Source: Rhodosorus marinus
Lineage: Eukaryota; Rhodophyta; Stylonematophyceae; Stylonematales; Stylonemataceae
Reading direction: 5' to 3'
Assembly: GCA_029953675.1 (NCBI GenBank)
Contig: JAMWBK010000008.1
Span: 641,001-705,000, forward strand
Length of the DNA stretch: 64,000 nucleotides
Shown: positions 58,281 through 64,000 of the stretch, one piece after another
Layout: each line of letters opens with the position of its first letter
Position numbering within the stretch: the stretch's first letter is position 1
Position numbers and translations under genes: made by a program
Notes under the pieces: generated by a model
Database searches by the model: none
Told to the model about the DNA's origin: nothing
What the model saw: the letters and a program-made list of their open reading frames with translations, nothing else

Positions 58281-60900
58281 TCATTTTTCGTAAGGAGCTG
58301 AATGACCATGATACGGATCTTCGACGTATCCTGGTCTGCATCTCTGGACATCGTTGTCCCGTGGCTTTTCTGTCTTCCAGAGCTTCCACAACCACCTCAT
58401 CATGAACTTCCTGAGAATTAGAACTCCCAGAATGATCGCAATGATCCCAAAAATGGCGTAGAGAATGTTCTTCCAGCAGCCGTTCAGAAGGAAGCAAAAG
58501 ATAGAAAAAAAGTGGGAGCAGCCGCAGAATGAAGGGTCGCTCATCGCAGAGTTCCCGTCGCCCACCTCTGAGCCAGCGTCTGGTCCATCCACGGCTCCCC
58601 CTTGTGCGCCGTAGTCCTTCTCTACTGCGGTCACATTGAATTGTGCCGAGGACCTGGAATTACATTGGAAAGGTCCTTCAGAACGGGACTAGAGTAAAGA
58701 TCGCGAAAGGTGCTGAAGTCGTCTCACGTGGAGAGCGTTTGTCCGATCGCGTCTTTGAGAACCACGCTGCACTCTGAGGATTCGGAATCTAAGGATTCAG
58801 CATACAGCGGAAAGTGAACAGTTGTGATCTCTTGGGAGCTTAAGTAGACTGCCTTTCCTTTCACTGGAGAAATGGGACTCGCACATGTAACCTGCATAGA
58901 GACAGTGGTAGAAACGGAGTTAAGTCGTAGGAGGAAATCCAGAATCCTCACTGGTTTTAGACAAGGATCCTCACCTGGACACCGAATTCGGAAGTAACAT
59001 TGCCGACGTTTTGTAATCTTGTGATGAGCATTCCCTCCGCAGAGAAACCGTCGAAGTTTGCTATAGTTACATTCAGGATTGCCCCGCTAGAGAGCTGAAC
59101 GACATTGAAGAGTTTCTCGGCGGCAAAGTTGAGAAGGAGTTCACTGTTCTGATAGCGACTTGACACGAAACGAATTGAAGGTGATTCGCCCCTCATATCG
59201 GAGTGGGAGAATTCTCCGTAGTTCCGGACGAAGTATTCACCTACATTGTAACCACATGCAGTGTCAACGTTCGTGAGGTCTTCGGGATTGACTGGTATTG
59301 CACACCTTTTTTGCCAGCTTTTTCAGCCTCGAGGTCCGACTCGTATAGGTCTTCGAGTTGGTTGTTCAGACAGGAACCGACAGTGCGTATGCAGCGGTTT
59401 TGCTGGTTGCGGAATGCCTGGTATGAAACCCCAATCTTGTCGCACTCAGACCCTGTAGATTCGCATGGAGAAAGACCGTGAGCGGATGACTGTGTTCTAC
59501 CATTCCTGTTTCTTATGGGGCGAAATCGGGTCCCAGGAAGGCCTCCGGTGTTTCTTATGTGTTGAATACACTGTTCACACCGTCTAAGGTTACTAGATGC
59601 CTATCAACAATCATCCAACGGCCAACCTCTGGACACTCCTCACAGCTTCCGTTTGGGAAACGATGATTTGGAAAGCTTTTAAGGTTAACTTGGACCCTTC
59701 GATAGAAATTTGACCATGTCGCGGACCGCTGTACTCACTCTGCAGTTCTTTTGATGCATGAGTCATCAGATTCTTTGCATGTGTCTGGCCAGAATAAGTA
59801 CTTGTTGGACAGCTCCATTGTCTCCGTCCATCCCTGAAAAGTCCCAATGTCGCGTATCTGTACAAGCCCGTCTGAGGAGATTGCTGATGGGGATCCCGGA
59901 CCCACAGAAACGATTTCAATGCTACAGTTCTCTTGAGAACATCTGGTAATGTTGACGTCAACTTGGTACGACATCTAGAGGCAGTAGGAAAGCAACTCTT
60001 GGTTTCCTTTGCGTGCAGGCGGTATTAAACAACTATTCTGAATCGGAGCACCTACCTGAGGGGTTCCAATGGAGAACATGGAGTACCACAAGTTGCCCCA
60101 TCGCAGGCAGTGCGCAGAATGGTCAGCCGAAGCACCAAATATATTGAAAAAGGAGCACTCGAGACCTGCTCTGCTGTGGTCGGTGTCAGTTCCCAGGTAG
60201 TCGTCGAGCCCACACTCACAGCAAAAGCCTGAACAATTCCTCGGAAAGCCCGACGTCAGCCGAACAAGGCTTACGAACAGAGGACTAAGTTCTGACATGA
60301 TGACCCAACCTTGACTGTCGAAGACTCGAGCATCAGATTCTCGGCTGTTAGGTGGATCATATGCAAAACCGCATGAGGCGCTGCCATCTTCCCATCCGTC
60401 ACGACACCTGTTCAGGAGCACGTTGAACGGACCATGGTCGTTGTTCTGTAGCAGGACCTCCCTGGGCTTTGAATTCACCTATTCCAGAATGAGCTCGATT
60501 GCCATCAGAAAGGTAGTCCAGTGGTTCGGGATTTTTGCTTCTGTAGGTGTGCTCGACCTCTCTTTCGTACAAAATTGGATACGTGTACGAAACCTTCGAT
60601 TTCTGAGCGGTAAGCACCAAAGTATCCTGAAGCTCATACATCTTGTCCGGATCTTCATCATCGACATAAACGTCCGGTTTGAAGATCTGCGTCTTCAGTG
60701 ATTCAGTGGCTTCTGCTCCGTTCTGGACTGCCATAGTAACCACGAATTTCTTCTCACAGTCCAGATCGTCGGCCCTACGGCTCAGACATTGTTCCAAATG
60801 TCCAACACCTGAGATTGCACGAGACTGAGCACAAGGACATACTGCTGGAGAGGAGCATGGCTTTCATCATACCGGTGACTACTCCCATGCCTATCTGCAT
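58281..60900 (-). CDS. HAP2: HAP2/GCS1 gamete fusogen
   Basis: Class II-like membrane fusion protein that merges gamete plasma membranes in many eukaryotes. Read from high to low coordinates: an N-terminal region with LEQCLSRR and DDLDCEKKFVVTM (about 60790-60720); VLTAQKSKVSYTYPILY (about 60630-60560); a long exon to about 60060 with RNCSGFCCECGLDD and SAHCLRWGNLWYSMFSIGTP, the core HAP2-GCS1 signature; LSNKYLFWPD (about 59800); WMIVDRHLVTLDG (about 59610); CDKIGVSYQAFRNQQNRC and GSCLNNQLEDLY (about 59440-59330); and beta-rich domain III segments. The last exon encodes a TM helix (ILYAIFGIIAIILGVLIL) and a short Arg/Lys-rich cytosolic tail ending at 58281. Cysteines are abundant, as expected. 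The signal-peptide exon and start codon upstream of 60800 were not resolved. Confidence 0.92.
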
Positions 60901-61778
60901 CAGCTGAAAAGTACACAGCATGCCGAGCTTCTTGTATATCATGTTGATGTTTGAACATTGGTCTTCTGTCTAACAATGCTTCTACCCTCTCGATGGCCGT
61001 CTGGAATACGCAATACGCAAGAAAACTTCACTGCTAGACGAAGATGTACTTAAAAGGTAGACGAGCTTTATTGTCGCAGAGGCCAACTGAAATATTGTTC
61101 GAAGAACAAGATGAAGTCCGCAACTTGTGTGAACTGAATTGAGGCCATCGTAACCTATGTCCGACACATATCACAGACAAGAAGCATGAAAACATTTTCC
61201 AGTCCTAAATGAAAGTATCATAATCGCATTGAACTATGGCAAACGAGGAAGGCCCCATCTATCATGGTTCACTTCGTGAAGCTGAAGCTAGTGGAGCCAC
61301 GCTGCCCTCAACTGATTTGAAGTTAATTCCACATTGCCTCGCTCAAATCTGTGTTTAATTGGGCTGACACTACAAAAAATCCAATAATTTACATGAACGT
61401 GTCTTTCTTCCCACCGAAGACCAATCATTTAGTCCATCAATTCCGTTGTTCAACTCTCGGAATTGACCCCAGAGTGTCAGAAAAACATTTACAAAATTTG
61501 TTTGCTGGCTGTCCAACAAGAAAGGAGCGGGGGGGATAGGGCGTTGTTGGTGACCAGCTCTTGTGTGGATTTGACGCGTGAGGTTGACTTGAAGGAAAAG
61601 GCGTTCTGTTTCTACAGTCACCGCTGCCTGGAACTGGTGGACGAGGGAGGATGGAGACTGTGTATGCAGTTCATGTGGTTTGAAAGCCTTTGCTGATGAC
61701 GACCGGTCCGAGAATGAAAAGGGCGTTGCCCTTGCGACTTTATTTTAGTTGTTCGCCACGTCAGCAATAGTCCAAACG
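60901..61778. other. Intergenic, nothing firm
   Basis: Overlapping frames at 61351-61696 on both strands have no recognised domain. The HAP2 promoter and signal-peptide exon must lie near 60850-61200. Confidence 0.35.
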
Positions 61779-62982
61779 TTAACCATATCGCTCAGAGACG
61801 CCTCGAAGCTTTGTCCTCTTGAGAACGGATTTTATCAAGGTTGTATCCAGAGAAAGGTTTGCCGGCCTGTTCATGCCCGATTCTGTCGAAAGGCCGCTCT
61901 TCACAAAGTTCATCTCGATCCCTAGCACCTTACAGAGCATCTTTGACAACTCGTAGCGGTTGGTTATCTGTATCAGAACATGTCAGATATTTAGCAAAAG
62001 ACTCGTGGGTTTAGATCCAAACTCATATAATTGTTCTTGAGTGGTAGCACCCTGTTGCCCTCGGACATACCTCGTCCGAAACCAGATGAACGACACCTCT
62101 GAATTCACATGTCGATTCCGCGAGCTCGACAAGGCCACTTCCCAGATCATCTGAAAAGGTCATGTTTCGGAGCTCGTCTGTGAAGAGGACGATTTCTCCC
62201 ATTTCTCCTCGGAGGCACTTAACGACGAACTCAATACCTTTTCCCATGGGGTGCATGGTTAGAATCTGCGAAAACAAAGAAACTGAGCATGGGGCTTCCT
62301 TTCTTGTGTTCTGATGTTCTTGCTGAAGCCCACCAGCGAAGTTCTACAAATGACAATTGGACCCGCCAGTGTCAATAATCTCTTCTCCATCACCGTCTTG
62401 TACGATGCGTAGGGGTTGGTTGGACTAATTTCGTCTGTTTCCTTGTAGCACTGCCCCTCGCTCAATTTTCCGTCGAATACCTAAACAGCACCTTCCTTGC
62501 TGAGAAGATCCCTTCATGTATATCTCCTGAGCCGAGTATCGTACCTGATCAGTAGATATCGCAATGAAACGAGCTCCGAGGATGACCGACGCTTCTGCAG
62601 CTGCAACAACGTCATCTACGATGCCACTCAGAACTTTATCACCTCCTTTGCCCGAAGCACCCCCGTGCTTTGGCACCGCGCAGTAGATCACGCCGTTAGG
62701 ATTGATCTTCAAAATCGTTTCTCTGATGGCTATGTAAAATCGTATTTAGCTTGAGTTCAAATCACGTAAGTTTCCGCTCTTATTCTTGAGAAGAAACATA
62801 CCCTCGTGATCTGAGCAGTCCAATTGGATCCATTGAGCAGCGTTCAGAGGCTCTTCATCGGGTAAGGTGGAGTGATAAGTCGCCCACAGACCTTCCCGAC
62901 CTCCACTCCATTCTCTCGCCGCGGCCAGAACTGTAGAGCGCCCGAGCTCACCTGCTCCCCCAATGACAAGCAATTTGGACAT
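61779..62982 (-). CDS. RmlD-like NAD(P)-dependent sugar-nucleotide reductase
   Basis: Extended short-chain dehydrogenase resembling dTDP-4-dehydrorhamnose reductases and the MAT2B family. Exons 62982-62802, 62729-62545, 62480-62334, 62265-62071 and 61967-61779 join to 298 aa. The nucleotide motif GGAGELG is at residues 8-14. The substrate side has STDQVFDG, and the catalytic YxxxK lies in NPYASYK. The C-terminal block reads GMNRPANLSLDT as in RmlD. Could make deoxysugars for wall or exopolysaccharide, or act as a regulatory subunit; the sequence does not decide. Confidence 0.85.
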
Positions 62983-63300
62983 ATTTGACGACGTTACGAA
63001 AGAAGACCAAGCAAATTCCACACACCCCGACAGAACCTGCTTGTACTTCCTTCGAGGGCAACTCTAATCAAAGGGCAGACCCGGGATCTGTTATGAACCT
63101 CAGCCTTCACAGTTCGTGATGAAAGCCGGATCCTAGCACACATGAGGAACGTCTAGATAGAGCACCATAGGATTTCAATGGTTGTGGTGGTAATTCGATA
63201 CCGATTTTATTCGGCTATGTTCAAGCTCCTGTTGATGTTTTATAAACCAGCTAGAATCGCGTAGAGGTTGATTTTCCCAACTGGGAGGTTTACTGCTCGC

Positions 63301-63790
63301 TTCAGGGTTGTGAGAACAAAACTGAGCACATTTCAGGGTTGTGTGGTGCTCTTGTCCACAGGTTTTGTACTTCAGGAGTGTAGTCCAGTTCTTGGCATGA
63401 CTCAAATAGCGTCCGCCTCAGGGTTAGGGTGTCATTGTGTGTGTCTCCGACTAAGCTTGGGGAACTACTGCTGCCTCTCAGGGAAGTGGTCGTTTTCGTG
63501 ATCTGGGGCTCATTCATGCCTCAGGGTCATGCTAAAGAGCCTCCAGGAGCGGTGTGTCCTTAGACCCTGGAGAAGCTCGGAGTTCGACTATTTTGATGCC
63601 TCAAGGTTGTTGTAGTGATGGCGTAGAGATTGGTCCTTTTTGCGTCAGGGTTCACAACTCGTGGGAACTACTGCTGCCTCTCAGGGAAGTGGTCGTTTTC
63701 GTGATCCGGGGCTCATGGTCCTTTTTGCTTCAGGGCTCACAACTCGAGGCTCTTCTTCTCGTTAACTTAGCGTTACGCTTCAGGGTTGTT
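63301..63790 (+). repeat. Irregular TCAGGG-type repeat array
   Basis: TCAGGG or close variants occur at 63302, 63333, 63418, 63478, 63521, 63601 (TCAAGG), 63645, 63681, 63730 and 63780, most followed by TT or T. A 53-bp segment is duplicated (63461-63513 and 63664-63716, one mismatch noted), and a ~28-bp segment recurs at about 63632 and 63718. The motif resembles degenerate telomere-type repeats or a minisatellite. No coding role seen. Confidence 0.75.
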
Positions 63791-64000
63791 GGTGACACCC
63801 CAAAGTGGCAATTGGATCCCCTTGCTTCTCGTCCGTACCGTGTCCTTCAGTTTATGATGTGAACTAGAGCTGTATATGTATCGCATGAACGTCCCCCAGT
63901 GGTTGCTTCCGTTTGTACAATCGATATTATACGTAGTTGTTATTTCGTCCGTGTCAAGGGCAGCGCACGCCGGGAGCGTTTGGTACATTGTTGAATTCTG

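Noticed and set aside
61351-61696. Overlapping plus- and minus-strand frames
   Set aside because: No domain or splice evidence, and the frames contradict one another.

Overview
This is eukaryotic nuclear DNA from a photosynthetic organism, most likely a mesophilic red alga (Rhodophyta); a glaucophyte or another red-plastid lineage is possible. Genes are interrupted by short GT-AG introns of about 67-105 bp, spaced about one per 2-3 kb on both strands. A plastid-type glycerol-3-phosphate acyltransferase and an MGDG-synthase-like glycosyltransferase imply a plastid. The acyltransferase transit peptide begins with an early Phe (MCAFV), a feature of red-algal and glaucophyte plastid targeting. 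No rRNA, convincing tRNA, CRISPR array or intact transposon was seen. Where exons were joined by hand, the reading frame closed exactly for many genes (SMT, UBC, UTP11, GPAT, OPT, subtilase, E2F, both dehydrogenases, GT28).

Layout. 0-10 kb: a PPR-like gene, a small START-like gene, a transporter remnant, two tandem repeats and a poorly resolved repeat-domain gene. 10-16 kb: TIM13, a Cys-rich membrane protein and sterol C-24 methyltransferase. 17-28 kb: three paralogous C2H2 zinc-finger genes that share an unrecognised N-terminal domain, with a UBE2D-type ubiquitin-conjugating enzyme among them. 28-36 kb: a PH-like-domain protein kinase related to SNF1-activating kinases, UTP11 and an unrecognised multi-exon gene. 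36-43 kb: a FUSC/aromatic-acid-exporter-like protein and the GT28 enzyme. 43-47 kb: E2F, E2F-type DNA sites and a short-chain dehydrogenase. 48-54 kb: a membrane-anchored subtilisin and the plastid acyltransferase. 55-63 kb: an oligopeptide/metal transporter, the gamete fusogen HAP2/GCS1 and an RmlD-like reductase. 63.3-63.8 kb: a degenerate TCAGGG-type repeat.

The genes do not form one operon-like pathway. They cover housekeeping (ubiquitin transfer, rRNA processing, mitochondrial import), lipid and sterol synthesis, nutrient signalling and transport, cell-cycle control and sex. The strongest overall pattern is architectural. Just upstream of most start codons the coding strand is almost free of C and rich in G and T, and many genes are paired divergently: an A/C-rich block, an AT-rich core, then a G/T-rich block on the + strand. 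This asymmetry predicted several small genes not found by homology.
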